A DNA stretch of 41,568 nt from Lachnospiraceae bacterium OF09-6 (GTDB lineage Bacteria > Bacillota > Clostridia > Lachnospirales > Lachnospiraceae): assembly GCA_003435055.1 (NCBI GenBank), contig QUMM01000030.1:1-41568 (forward strand), in the 5' to 3' direction. Under the pieces are notes generated by a model, which was given only the letters and a program-made list of their open reading frames with translations, searched no databases and was not told where the DNA came from. Each line of letters starts with the position of its first letter. Position 1 is the first letter of the stretch. This document shows positions 25,106-35,353 of this stretch, one piece after another. Both the position numbers and the translations under genes were made by a program.

Positions 25106-26489
25106 CTTTTTCCTCTCTTTTTCTGTTCAAAATCCTTTAGTGCCTGAAGCGCTTCTTTTGACAGCGGATAAAGTGCCATCAGATTAAATATGGTCATCAT
25201 GCCGATTCCCACATCTCCCAGATCCCATACAATCGTATATGCCTGAAGCCCACCGATAAATAACATTACCAGCGCCAGCACCTTATACCCGGTCTGCCAG
25301 CACCACTTATCTCCGAATAAATAAGAAACATTGGATCTGGCATAGAATAAAATGCCAATAAATGTGGAAAAGCTGAATAATGCCAGGGTAATGGCGATGA
25401 AAATCACGCCAAAGCTTCCCAGATGATAGTTCATGGCACATTGCAGCAGATCCATTCCCTGCAAACCTGCCGATACATTCTCCGGAACCAGCAGCATCAG
25501 CATAGCCGTGCAGCTACAGATCACAATGGTATCAATAAACACACCCAGAGCCTGCACCAGACCTATCTTAACCGGATCGGAAGATTCCGCTGCTGCTGCT
25601 GCGCATGGTGCAGAGCCAGAACCTGCTTCATTGGAAAACAGTCCTCTCTTGACTCCATTCATCAGAACCGTTCCAAATCCACCAGCTACAGCCTGTCGTA
25701 CACCAAAAGCTTCCTGAAAGATATGCTTGAACACCGTTGGCAACTCTGTGATATTCAGGCAGATGATCACAAGTGTAATCACAAAATAACACACTGCCAT
25801 TACCGGAACCATGATATCCAGTACCTTCACCGTTGCATTTTTTCGAAGTACAATCATCGCTGCCAGCACTACCAGCGCCACTGTAGTGACAATGGTCGGT
25901 ATCTGAAATGCATTATAAAATGCAGAGCTGACAGAATTACTGATTACCTGGCTGATACCGAACCAGCAGATCAGACCAGACAGGGCAAACAGTACCGCCA
26001 TCACAGAATAGCGCATTTTTTTCTTATGAATGCGTTCTGACAAGCTATGGATATAATAGGCCGGACCGCCCCTATATCCTCCGTATAATGGATCCTTCTC
26101 CTTGTACATCTGTGCCAGCGTAGCTCCACAAATGCAGTAGACGAGCCCAGAATTGCGGTCACCCACATCCAGAATACCGCACCTGCACCTCCGGCTGAAA
26201 TAGCCGCTACTACCCCAACCAGATTTCCCATACCCACTCTGGTGGCTGTAGACACAACCAGAGTCTGCCAGGATGACAGACTCCCTTTTGTCTTATTCTT
26301 CTCCCCCAGTGCCTGAATCATATCCGGGAATAACCGGATCGGCAGACATCTGGTTCGGATCGTAAAATAAATCCCCGCCGGAATCAACAAAATGACCAGC
26401 AGTGAAATTCCTATAGTACCCCCGCCAATGGGAATATGCAGAAGATCTCCCCATAAAAAGGAGTAGACTCCTTCGATTAATTTAACCAT
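25102..26489 (-). pseudogene. AGCS-family Na+:alanine/glycine symporter, one frameshift
   Basis: The ATG at 26489 gives MVKLIEGVYSFLWGDLLHIP, then TRVGMGNLVGVVAAISAGGA, the AGCS signature, through AILGSSTAFVE. The frame then breaks; from 26125 downward another frame continues with ATLAQMYKEKDPLYGGYRGG, FSNEAGSGSAPCAAAAAESS and ends at 25102. Restoring one G at about 26124 gives about 461 residues, the normal length. It takes up small neutral amino acids with Na+. Spacing is 14 bases after the binding-protein gene and -4 to the NSS gene: one transport operon. Confidence 0.85.
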
Positions 26490-26503
26490 TCACTTCCTCC
26501 ATC

Positions 26504-27460
26504 TTACAGTTCATCGTAATCATCCGGAATACTGATGCCCAGTTTTTCACACCGCTCCGGCACGTAGCATTTCTTTACCTGTTCCGCCTGACGAACCGCC
26601 ATCTGCGAAACATCTGCTCCATTTTCCAATATGTCTACAGCCATCTCACCGGTAATCTGACCAAGTTCATAATAGTCAATGGTGAGTGTAGCGATTCCGC
26701 ATCCTTCACAGACACCTTTTTCTCCACAAATGACCGGTACTTCTGCCGGTTCACAGATGTTATTGATCAGCTCAGCATTACTTGCTGCCGTATTATCAGT
26801 CGGAATGTAGATCACATCACAGTTTTCTGCTGCTGTCGTAGTAACGGATGCAATATCATCCGTTCCGGTAAAAGTGTACTCCTTCACTTCCGCCGTACAA
26901 CCAAGTTCTTCCAGACTGGACTCAATTATATCTGTCTGATATCTGGAATTCGGCTCTGCGGAACAATACAAAATGCCGATCTCTTTTGCATCCGGAATCA
27001 GCTCCATGACCATCTCCGCCTGCTGCTGAAGCGGTGCACAGTCTGAGGTACCGGACACATTCGACCCGGTCACCCCGGTCCAGTTGTCCAGATCCAGTGC
27101 AGCCGGATAGTCTGTCACCGATGTTCCAAGAACTGGTATACTATCCGTTGCAGATGCCGCTGCCTGCAGTACCGGTGTAGAATTCGCCAGTATCAGATCC
27201 ACATCTTCGGAAACAAATGCATTGATTACCGTCACACAATTCGACAATTCTCCGGATGCATTCTGCACATCAAAAGTCACCTGATCTCCCAGCTTCTCTG
27301 AGACATAGTCCTGAAAGCCTTTCGTTGCCTCTTCCAGTGCCTCATGCTGTGTCAGCTGGCAGATTCCGATCTTGTAAGATCCCTCTGCAGAAACTGCAGA
27401 AGCCATCATTCCGGTTGCCGCCAGCCCCATCAGAGCCATCATTTTCCACTTTTTATTCAT
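26504..27460 (-). CDS. TrpX-type (ABC_sub_bind) solute-binding protein without lipobox
   Basis: About 318 residues. MNKKWKMMALMGLAATGMMA then SAVSAEGSYKIGICQLTQHE: a short signal peptide with a probable signal peptidase I site after AVSA and no Cys. The mature part is an ABC_sub_bind fold (LILANSTPVLQAAASATDSI, PVLGTSVTDYPAA, VTGSNVSG, IPTDNTAASNAELINN, GEKGVCEGCGIATLTIDYYE), the family of streptococcal TrpX. No ABC permease or ATPase gene is adjacent; the next two genes are Na+ symporters. The ATG at 27460 follows AGGGGAG. Substrate (aromatic amino acid?) is an inference from family. Confidence 0.88.
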   Translation of the reverse strand: MNKKWKMMALMGLAATGMMASAVSAEGSYKIGICQLTQHEALEEATKGFQDYVSEKLGDQVTFDVQNASGELSNCVTVINAFVSEDVDLILANSTPVLQAAASATDSIPVLGTSVTDYPAALDLDNWTGVTGSNVSGTSDCAPLQQQAEMVMELIPDAKEIGILYCSAEPNSRYQTDIIESSLEELGCTAEVKEYTFTGTDDIASVTTTAAENCDVIYIPTDNTAASNAELINNICEPAEVPVICGEKGVCEGCGIATLTIDYYELGQITGEMAVDILENGADVSQMAVRQAEQVKKCYVPERCEKLGISIPDDYDEL

Positions 27461-27534
27461 ATTACACTCTCCCCTCTTTGTATTATTTTTAATTGTGCCA
27501 CACATCGTACGTCCTCAATGGCAATATCGATAAA

Positions 27535-27567
27535 AGTATACCACATTTTTTCTATCTGTGATAGAAA
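27535..27567 (-). promoter_or_regulatory. promoter and 8-bp-arm palindrome before the transport operon
   Basis: TATACT (complement of 27535-27540) is a good -10 box. TTTCTATC-TGT-GATAGAAA at 27549-27567 is a perfect inverted repeat covering the -35 area, where no good TTGACA exists. The layout suggests either a repressor site or an activator-dependent promoter for the binding protein/symporter operon. Confidence 0.6.
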
Positions 27568-27769
27568 TAGAAGTAAGTTTTCGTATTATTAAGTAAGAAG
27601 CAATAATTTTATAAATATTTCATTTTACTATCATCTTCTTCTGGTTTAAAATGGCTATATTGTGAAACAATAAAAAAACAGCCATTGGGGACGGAGAAAT
27701 GTGGCTTTTTTCCTGTCCCTTCTGGTTCAGAATCGTTTTATCTGACAATATTTACAGGAGATGATGATT

Positions 27770-28743
27770 ATGTGTACAGCAGCAACTTATCAGACCAGAG
27801 GCTTTTACATGGGGCGCACCCTGGATTATGAATTTTCTTACGGCGATGAGATCACCATAACACCGAGAAACTATCCGTTTCATTTTCGCCATATGGCGAT
27901 GTGATCTCACATTATGCCATGATCGGAACGGCACATGTGGCAGGAGACTATCCGCTCTACTACGATGCAATGAATGAAAAAGGTCTGTGCATGGCCGGAC
28001 TGAATTTTGTCGGCAATGCAGTTTTTCAGGAATTGTCCGACTCCCGTGATAATGTAGCCCAGTTTGAATTTATCCCATGGATCTTATCTCAGGCAGCTTC
28101 TCTTGCTGAAGCCCGTGAGCTTTTAACCCGTATGAGCCTGACCGGCACTTCATTCAGTCCTGAGCTCCCTACCGCTCAGCTCCACTGGATGATTGCAGAT
28201 AAAACAGGTGCTCTGACCGTAGAATGCATGGCTGATGGGATGCATATCTATGAGAACCCTGTAGGAGTTCTGACAAATAATCCACCGTTTGATAAACAAC
28301 TGTTTCACTTGAATGATTTTATGCATTTGTCAGCAAAGCAGCCGGAAAATCACTTTTCGCCGGATCTGAATCTACAGACTTACAGCCGTGGAATGGGTGC
28401 ACTGGGTCTTCCGGGAGATCTTTCCTCTGCTTCCCGTTTTGTTCGTGTAGCATTTACAAAAATGAATTCCCGTTCCGGAGATTCTGAAAGTGAAAGTGTC
28501 AGCCAGTTCTTCCACATTTTAGGATCTGTAGATCAGCAGCGTGGCTGCTGCGAAGTAGCCGAAGGTAACTATGAAATTACCCTCTATACTTCCTGCTGTA
28601 GCGCGGACACAGGAATCTACTATTATACCACATACGAAAATCATCAGATCTCCGGTGTGGACATGTATCGTGAAAATCTGGACAGTGATACACTGATCCG
28701 TTATCCGATGCTCAGTAACGAACAGATTCATATGCAAAATTAA
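27770..28743 (+). pseudogene. choloylglycine hydrolase / penicillin V acylase family enzyme, one frameshift
   Basis: The ATG at 27770 (AGGAG at 27756-27760) gives MCTAATYQTRGFYMGRTLDY: Cys2 becomes the N-terminal nucleophile after Met removal, and Arg16 and Asp19 match conserved active-site residues. A stop follows at about 27903, but adding one G at about 27895 restores FRHMGDVISHYAMIGTAHVA. GVLTNNPPF supplies the conserved Asn and SSASRFVRVAF the conserved Arg. The restored protein has about 324 residues, normal for bile-salt hydrolases and penicillin V acylases. Which of the two substrates it uses cannot be told. It is monocistronic and divergent from the transport operon. Confidence 0.85.
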
Positions 28744-28746
28744 ACA

Positions 28747-28788
28747 GTGGGGCAGGCTGTCCGATAACATCGGATAGCCTGCCTCCAC
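28747..28788. terminator. long hairpin between choloylglycine hydrolase and HAD genes
   Basis: AGTGG-GGCAGGCT-TCCGAT pairs with ATCGGA-AGCCTGCC-CCACT around loop AACA, about 19 pairs with few mismatches. Convergent genes end on both sides. It has no clear T-run, but its strength suggests bidirectional termination or mRNA 3' protection. Confidence 0.7.
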
Positions 28789-28821
28789 TCCTGCCTTCAC
28801 ACCAGGAAAACCCTGACCTTT

Positions 28822-29466
28822 TTACAGAAATATTTTTTTCAGTTCTTCCACCGTCTCTGCAATTTGCCCGGCTCCGGCTGCTTCCAGCTCTGCTCTGCTG
28901 CCATACCCATAGAGCACACCAATCGAATCCAGTCCGTTTTCTTTTGCTCCCAGAATATCATATTCCCTGTCACCGACCATCACGACATTTGTCACATCTG
29001 TAATACCGGCCTTTTCTAACGCATAACGGATAACATCTGCTTTTTCGACTCGCTTCTCGTCCATACTGGCACCGGCGATCAGATCAAAATACTGATCTAA
29101 CTGAAAATGTTCCATAATGCGTCTGGTAAATGGTTCCGGCTTAGAAGTAGCCAGTACCACTTTTCTTCCGGTTTCTTTTAAGTATTTCAAAAGTTCCGGA
29201 ATTCCCGGATAGACTTCATTTTCAAAAAGCCCTTTGTCCTGATAATATTCTCGGTAATATTTCACGGCCTTATCACATTCTTCTGGTGTAAATCCATAAT
29301 ACCTCATAAAAGAATCCTTCAGCGGCGGTCCTACAAACACATTCAGTTCTGAATGGTCCTTTACCTGTATTCCAAATTTATCTAACGCATATGCCACTGC
29401 ATTGGTGATACCCAGTCCTGAATCTGTCAGTGTTCCATCTAAATCAAATAGTACAATCTGATACAT
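28822..29466 (-). CDS. HAD-superfamily phosphatase, phosphoglycolate phosphatase-like
   Basis: The ATG at 29466 (GGAGGAAG upstream) gives MYQIVLFDLDGTLTDSGLGI with the nucleophile and acid Asp pair DLDGT. LATSKPEPF carries motif II/III Ser-Lys and VGDREYDILGAKENG the Mg2+-binding Asp. A four-helix type-I cap lies between. At 214 residues it matches Gph/PgmB-like HAD enzymes that hydrolyse small phosphate esters. The substrate is not predictable. It follows a disrupted gene remnant by 50 bases on the same strand. Confidence 0.9.
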   Translation of the reverse strand: MYQIVLFDLDGTLTDSGLGITNAVAYALDKFGIQVKDHSELNVFVGPPLKDSFMRYYGFTPEECDKAVKYYREYYQDKGLFENEVYPGIPELLKYLKETGRKVVLATSKPEPFTRRIMEHFQLDQYFDLIAGASMDEKRVEKADVIRYALEKAGITDVTNVVMVGDREYDILGAKENGLDSIGVLYGYGSRAELEAAGAGQIAETVEELKKIFL

Positions 29467-29516
29467 CTTTCTTCCTCCACGTTTTTTCACGAATGGAGTC
29501 ATTTTATCATACTTTC

Positions 29517-29669
29517 TCAGATCTGTCGATGCAGATACTTCTCTCTGGTAGCCAGTCCCCCACGAATATGCCGCTCTGACTTATTCACATCCAGCACCTT
29601 TCTCGCACAAAGTGCAAGCGCATGGTTGACCTGTGGAAGTCGTTCTGTTATATCTTTATGTTTGGTCAT
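29517..29669 (-). pseudogene. C-terminal remnant of a gene split by the serine-recombinase element
   Basis: From an ATG at 29669 that overlaps the recombinase stop, a 50-codon frame reads MTKHKDITERLPQVNHALAL, CARKVLDVNKSERHIRGGLA, TREKYLHRQI. It has the look of a conserved protein tail (basic, RHIRGG-x-ATREKYLH), but I cannot name the family. It has no ribosome site of its own. Its position exactly at the recombinase end suggests that the element entered this gene, leaving its 5' part beyond the other element end outside the window. Confidence 0.5.
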
Positions 29670-31214
29670 CACAATTTAGAGCGGTTTCATTTTCTTCAAT
29701 TAATACAGACTCATCTAACCCAAGATCACCAAGCAAGCGTAAATAAATATCTACATTTCCCTCCTTATCTACTTCTATCTTCTGAATCAATCGTTTTAAC
29801 TGCTGATTGGTCATCTGGTGTACATCTGTGATGTCCTCAATCTCCCTAAATGTATTATTTAAAATGTTCTCTAACTGTTCTCCCTTGGTTAAATGATAAG
29901 ATACCATCTTGAGTTCATTTTCTATCCGCTCCATCTCCTGACGAGAACCGCCAATCTTCTCATTTAACTCTTCACGGGAGATTAGATCATCCGTGTACAT
30001 ATCCATATATTTTTGTCTTGTCTTTTGTAATTTAGCAAGTTCTGCATTTAATTCTTTTTCGTACTCTACATTTTCGTCTTTGGCTTTATATACACGCTGA
30101 AATTCATTTACCACATGAGCAATCACTTTTTTCTTTTGTTTCAATACATTTGTAAAATACTCCTGCAAAACTTCAATAAGTTCTTCCTCGTCCACAACCG
30201 TTTTATTTGGGCAACTATCTGCTCCCCGGCCGTTTCGCCAGAGCATACCCAACGTACATACGTGTTCTTATAAGTACGAACTGTTCTACGGAAGGACCAG
30301 CCACATTCTTTACATTTGATCAATGTCGAAAACAGATGCTTATTACTCTGCCGTTCGTAACTAAGATTAAATGCATCATGTCTGCCTCTTAAAATCTCCT
30401 GTGCTTTTTCAAATGTCTCATCTTCTATGATTCGAAGTTCCGGCCGCTCCACAACCATCCATTCAGTCTCGTCCTTGTCTCTTCTCTGACCTGTCAGAAA
30501 ATCACTGACTTCTTGCTTGCCATTGATGATTTTTCCGGTATATATTTCATTTGTTAAAATACGGCACGTTGCATTCTGACTCCATTTGCAATTTCGTTTT
30601 GTCTTATATCCTTTTTCATTTAACATATTTGCAATCTTGGCAGCACCGTATCCTTCTTCTGTGTACCACCTATAGATTTGCTGTACAACTTTAGATTCTT
30701 CTTTATTGATTGCAAGATTAAAATAATCTCCGATTGTTTTGTCGTATCCATATACAATATTCGGAACTCGTCCTTTTTCTGCGTTCATCTTCTTTCCAAA
30801 TTTTACACGCTTGGAAGTATTGGCACTTTCTTCCTGTGCCAGAGCTCCAAAGATGGTTAGTACGAACTCGCTGTTTCCCATGCTGGTCATATTCGCTGTA
30901 AGGAACTGTGTTTCAATCCCCAATGATTTCAGCTTACGGACATTTTGCAAAAGATCTACTGTATTTCTTGCAAAACGAGAGATGTCTTTTACAACAACCA
31001 TATCAAATAATCCATGCTCTGCATCAGTCATCATGTGAAGAAATTCTTTTCGATTTTTAATTTTAGTTCCGGAAATGCCTTCATCTGCATATAATCTTAC
31101 TAAAGTGTCCCCTGTGCGTTTTGTGTATTCTGAGAAGAATTCCTTTTGAGCTTCCAGACTGTTGAGCTGATCAGCTTTATCGGTGGAGACTCGGCAATAG
31201 GCTGCTATGTTCAT
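29656..31214 (-). pseudogene. large serine recombinase (TnpX/TP901-like), one frameshift
   Basis: The N-terminal resolvase domain begins MNIAAYCRVSTDKADQLNSL with catalytic Ser10 and continues LVRLYADEGISGTKIKNRKE and VVVKDISRFARNTVDLLQNV. A recombinase domain follows (YGAAKIANMLNEKGYKTKRN), then a zinc ribbon (CKECGWSFRR ... CSG ... CP) and a coiled-coil tail. The frame breaks after VRWVCSG; adding one base at about 30238 gives RNGRGADSCPNKTVVDEEEL to the stop at 29656, total about 519 residues. Such enzymes insert and excise elements by themselves. It lies at the left end of the defence-carrying element. Confidence 0.85.
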
Positions 31215-31269
31215 AGTGCTACCTCTCTGTTATAGTTGTATCGTTCTGTTACATCTTTTATTATATCAT

Positions 31270-31315
31270 AAAAAAGACAATAATAAACCTTATTTTTACA
31301 CAGTTTATTATTGTC
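31270..31315 (-). terminator. terminator after the OLD-family gene
   Basis: GACAATAATAAAC (31276-31288) and GTTTATTATTGTC (31303-31315) form a perfect 13-bp stem; on the minus strand a T-run follows. It ends the OLD gene transcript before the recombinase. Confidence 0.8.
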
Positions 31316-31328
31316 TAAATTTTTTACA

Positions 31329-33218
31329 CTATTTATCAAAATCTATAAATATTTTCTTCCAGATTTCCATATCTTCATCTTTTATCTCTTGCATTATTTT
31401 TTTATTTTTCAACATCTGTTTCATATTTCTTGCCACTTCAACTTTCCACCCCTTTTCTAATGCTACATTATTCTTTGAAGCGAACTCTTCTATTCGCGGT
31501 ACTATCGCACTCTTCTCTTCATATTCATCCTCAAAATACATATCTTCCAAGTCATGAAATATCCGATTAATTCCTCTTTCTATTAATCTAAAAGGAATTA
31601 AATCTTCAACCTCTGCATTCTCTATATCCTTATATTTTTTTATTTCTAATATGCGATCAGGACACTCTTTATATAAACCAGACTGTAATTTCTTCTTTGC
31701 ATCATTACCACTCTTATCCGAATCTAAAATAACAAAAGGTAACTTCTCTGTTTTTCCACACAATATACTAACAATTCCCGGAACTCCTCTTACACCTCCG
31801 GATGGAATAAATACAAGCTCATATTTTGGTGCAATTAACTTTTTCTGAATTAAAATATTCTTAATTGCATTAAAATATATTTGATCCGATGGTCCTTCTA
31901 CAATAATTGGCTGACAGCCTTGCAATAATATATCCGACACACTCAATCCCATGGCTGCATGCACAGCATAAATCGACTTTTCGTTTAATGTATCCGCACC
32001 TTGTCTTAAATCGCTTGAACAAACCGTAAATCCTCCTTTATCAACATAAACCACTCTACATCTATCAATATTACTTGTATCAATAATAAATGGTGAGTGG
32101 GTTGTATTAATAATTTGATTATTTTCCGATAATCCCACAAAAAATTGAGCTAAATCTTTTTGCGCCAATGGATGCAAAGTTAAGCCAGCCTCATCTAATA
32201 ATAAAATTGCGTCTTTATGATTTTCCTGGCTTTCAACCAAAAAAATAAGATAAAAGCTCAAAAACCATTGAAGACCTGTACTTCTTAATTCAAGTCCAAC
32301 CTCATCTTTCCGTACTTCATCTGATACCCAAATTCTAAAATAATCACCATCAGCTTCAAATCTAAACCTATATTCTCCCTGCTTCCACCAGTCTGCAAAC
32401 TTTGTTGTTAGATTCCTTGATGCTGATTGTAACAAAATACTTCTTTCTTCTTTATCATTTTCAGCCTTTTCTATTTCTTTCAAAGTTGGATTTGAGCTTA
32501 TACTATTATTCCTTTTTATTGCAGTCATTTTTGGATCTTGCCCTAATTCTAATATCTCCTCTGGATTTAAGTTTACAAATTCGAAAAGGACTTTTAAAGT
32601 TCTTACTTGCTCCTCATTGATTTCTATTCCTTGTATTTGCTGACCATTAAGCCACTTTATAACATTTGGCAAATAAATCTTGGAAGATAAGTTTCCATAA
32701 TTTGAATAGTATACAAACTTAGGAATTTTTTCTAAAATCAAATCCATAAGTTCTTGATTATTTTCTTCATTTTCTAATTCCTCTTTTGATTCTATTTCTT
32801 CTATCTTTTGTTCCGTCTCCTTTTCAGCACATATCATCACCTCAGGATCCCCATCTGGAAAATCAATTTCATATCTTCCATCATAAAAGCGAGACACTAT
32901 CACCCTCATTCCTTCTTCGCATTTATACCCTGTATTTTTTGATATTACTTCAGCACAATCCTTTTCCATTTCAAATTCTGCACTTATAAACTTTACTTCA
33001 TTTTTTCTGTTTCTTAGTGTGCTTAATTCTGAAACAGGCATATCATGCAAAATGTCTATCTCTCCACCTCTGGCAGGATTGAGTTTCCACAAAGCTAATA
33101 ACAAATTTGATTTTCCAGACTCATTTACACCAACTAAAGTTGTAACATCATCGCAATCTATCCAACCACTATCTTTCACAGATCTAAAATTCATCACACA
33201 ATATCTTACCAACTTCAT
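31329..33218 (-). CDS. OLD-family ABC-ATPase/TOPRIM nuclease
   Basis: A 629-residue protein. Residues 1-390 are an SMC/ABC-like ATPase: Walker A GVNESGKSN at 30-38, signature-like LRSTGLQWFLSF near 311-322, Walker B AILLLDEAGLTLHP at 337-350 and H-loop NTTHSPF near 371. Residues from about 435 are a TOPRIM domain: VEGPSD (Glu441) and ILDSDKSG (499-501). This is the OLD architecture (P2 Old, GajA), nicking or cutting DNA in anti-phage defence. No UvrD-like helicase follows, so it is not Gabija. An insertion of charged helices (about 130-165) is unusual. GGAGGAAG precedes the ATG. Confidence 0.9.
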   Translation of the reverse strand: MKLVRYCVMNFRSVKDSGWIDCDDVTTLVGVNESGKSNLLLALWKLNPARGGEIDILHDMPVSELSTLRNRKNEVKFISAEFEMEKDCAEVISKNTGYKCEEGMRVIVSRFYDGRYEIDFPDGDPEVMICAEKETEQKIEEIESKEELENEENNQELMDLILEKIPKFVYYSNYGNLSSKIYLPNVIKWLNGQQIQGIEINEEQVRTLKVLFEFVNLNPEEILELGQDPKMTAIKRNNSISSNPTLKEIEKAENDKEERSILLQSASRNLTTKFADWWKQGEYRFRFEADGDYFRIWVSDEVRKDEVGLELRSTGLQWFLSFYLIFLVESQENHKDAILLLDEAGLTLHPLAQKDLAQFFVGLSENNQIINTTHSPFIIDTSNIDRCRVVYVDKGGFTVCSSDLRQGADTLNEKSIYAVHAAMGLSVSDILLQGCQPIIVEGPSDQIYFNAIKNILIQKKLIAPKYELVFIPSGGVRGVPGIVSILCGKTEKLPFVILDSDKSGNDAKKKLQSGLYKECPDRILEIKKYKDIENAEVEDLIPFRLIERGINRIFHDLEDMYFEDEYEEKSAIVPRIEEFASKNNVALEKGWKVEVARNMKQMLKNKKIMQEIKDEDMEIWKKIFIDFDK

Positions 33219-33240
33219 AATTCTTCCTCCGTATATATTA

Positions 33241-33944
33241 TTACATAAAACATTTTTTCTGTTCCTCCGGCAAATACTTCACCAGTTCCTCCACTAACTC
33301 ATACACCTTCGTTCCTGGTGCTATCTCCGCAGGTGTTTTCCCTTTTCCATTGTTAATAATCCGTCTTGCATATCGAATTGCCAACTTCGGATTTCCACCA
33401 TTCATCAGCGTCTCAAATATGTCATCCATATTCTTCTCATACTTCCCAATTCCCAGTTCCTGAAATTTCTCATTCAAAAACTTTTTATACTCAGATCTGT
33501 GATTATTTGCCGTATAATATGCAAAATGTAACATGAACCAGAATTCGATACACTCGTTACTCCACGCCGCATGATACTGAATATCCGGATTCTTTTGATT
33601 TAATACTTCTGCCCGCTGGACTACTCCATTGACATCACTGGATGGGAAACTGTCTTTATCATAGACACACCATATCTGCCTTTCGTAATCTTATTCTCAC
33701 GCACATACTCTTCAGCCTTTCCGATTACCCGCATCGTCTCAGCCTGGCAGCCTTCAATTTCAATCAAAACCATATCTCGATAAATGGGATTATCTTCAAT
33801 ATACCGTTTGAATCCTTGAAAATATTTAGGTTCCGTTGCTTGTCCCTCGCAGAAAATGTAGTAGCGGAATTCTTTCTTCTCCAGATATTCCTGCCGACGT
33901 TTCTTCTTCCAGTTGTCTTTCTCTTTTCTGCCTCTTTTAGCCAT
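33241..33944 (-). pseudogene. rloB: RloB-family protein, one frameshift
   Basis: The ATG at 33944 begins MAKRGRKEKDNWKKKRRQEY, then FRYYIFCEGQATEPKYFQGF. Restoring one base at about 33679 continues QIWCVYDKDSFPSSDVNGVV, the CIEFWFMLHFAYYT region and the stop at 33241. The EGxxTE and DxD motifs, with the WNECIEFWFLLHF-like segment, define the RloB family; they resemble the acidic motifs of TOPRIM-type nucleases. It overlaps the ATPase gene by eight bases. Pairs of this ATPase with RloB are known from restriction and phage-defence loci. Restored length is about 235, normal. Confidence 0.82.
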
Positions 33945-35162
33945 TCACCGTCCCCCAATCTATAATCTTTCTGAGGTATGGATCTGCACCATATTTCCCT
34001 TCCAGATACTGTTTATCGAACTTGGCATCCTTTCGTACAGATTCACCTTTCTTATTTTTAAATTCTACAAGAGAATATAATTTTGAGTTCTGACGGTTTC
34101 CTTTTGCTACAAACCAGATTTCATCTCTTCTGAATACTTCACTGTTCATAGTAGACAGATCATGTGATGTAAAAATCAACTGTGCACCCTTTTTATTTTT
34201 TTCCATATTACTGAAAGTCATAATAAGGTATTTAAGTAATACCGGATGTATCTTTGCATCCAATTCATCAATCACAAGTGTCGTTCCTCTCAATAAACTT
34301 TTTGCAATAAATGGGAGCAATCCAAATAATTTCTTTGTTCCACTGGATTCATCAAATAAATTCAATTCTGCTTCATATTCATCTACTACGTGTTTTGTAA
34401 ATACTTCGATCCGGTCATTCTCCTTTTCTTCTACACGGAAATCTACAATATCCAAATCCATCTCCTGAATCATCTGAAGCATCAGTCTTTTTACATCCTC
34501 TGACTTAGAAACAGCCATTCGTAATTCCTGCATAGGATTTCCATAATTCAGGAAATCAATCTCTTCATCAAACCAGTCAAGCACATCCTGTACCACTTCA
34601 TTTTTGCTGTAAGTAATTCCAAGATACGATAACAACGGCAATGTATCGGATAATTCATCACTGGTTTTCAATCTTGCAAATGCACCTTTCAAAGTAATTA
34701 CATCTTCATCTCGTTCAAAAAGTGCTGATTTCCGCCCTGTTTCTAATTTTATACGATCCAACCTTTCGTATTCGATTACTTCTTTTTTTACGGTTAATTC
34801 ATAGCGATACTCTGCCATTGCCGTTCTAAAAAACAGTTCAAATTCTGTTGGCTCATTTCTTGTTTCTTCATCAAAAGCAAACGGCTCTATCACAAGCTTT
34901 TTCATTTTTATTGCAATCTCTTCGTTATTACTTGTAGCATATAATGGTCTCAACACCTTCGTAACCAGACTGTGTAACGCTTCAAGAACATTAGATTTGC
35001 CTCCACCATTTGGTCCGTATACAGCAGATACCGGTAAATATAATTCCTCATCTTTATCTTTTATAATTCTGTCTTCATGCTCAGAAATGGCGGCAGCTGC
35101 ATGTCAAATGTTACCTCATCCCGTATACTCTTAAAATTTTTCACTGTAAATTGGCATAACAT
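33937..35162 (-). pseudogene. rloA: RloA-like ABC-type ATPase paired with RloB, one frameshift
   Basis: The ATG at 35162 (GGAGGT upstream) begins MLCQFTVKNFKSIRDEVTFD. Adding one G at about 35099 gives AAAISEHEDRIIKDKDEELY and Walker A VYGPNGGGKSNVLEAL; the frame then runs through KLFGLLPFIAKSLLRGTTLV, Walker B IDELDAKIHP and H-loop IFTSHDLSTM to 33937. This AAA_15/21 group serves as sensor or energy module for partner nucleases in defence pairs (RloA, AriA of PARIS, Septu). About 408 residues. Translation is coupled to RloB by overlap. Confidence 0.83.
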
Positions 35163-35238
35163 CTTATTTACCTCCATTAGTCCAAACTTCTTGCCTATAT
35201 CCTTATTATATTCCATTTTTTTATTTTAGCAATAGTTT

Positions 35239-35257
35239 TATGAGATGAAATCTCATA
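35239..35257. promoter_or_regulatory. palindromic operator candidate upstream of rloAB
   Basis: TATGAGAT-GAA-ATCTCATA is a perfect inverted repeat with 8-bp arms, next to TATAAT-like boxes on the minus strand (about 35262-35270) that could drive rloA. Upstream, CGGCAATTTT and CGGCAAAATT form a direct repeat (35279-35299). A repressor kept on this defence operon is plausible. Confidence 0.5.
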
Positions 35258-35353
35258 TTTTATATTATAATTTACATTTCGGCAATTTTCGGCAAAATTA
35301 TACACCTTAGACTTCATGTTAATGACTTTCAATCCATTCCTCATCTATCCGCT

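Noticed and set aside
25423..26040. 205-codon open frame on the plus strand
   Set aside because: It lies opposite the AGCS symporter gene, is rich in His, Arg, Cys and Gln and has no ribosome site; it is a shadow of the real gene.
27687..27719. GGGGACGGA ... TCCTGTCCC hairpin upstream of the choloylglycine hydrolase gene
   Set aside because: It resembles an extragenic repeat, but only one copy is visible here, so I cannot call a repeat family or terminator with confidence.
31329..33218. Gabija system
   Set aside because: The OLD protein resembles GajA in plan, but no UvrD-like helicase (GajB) follows; the neighbours are a terminator and a recombinase on one side and rloB on the other.
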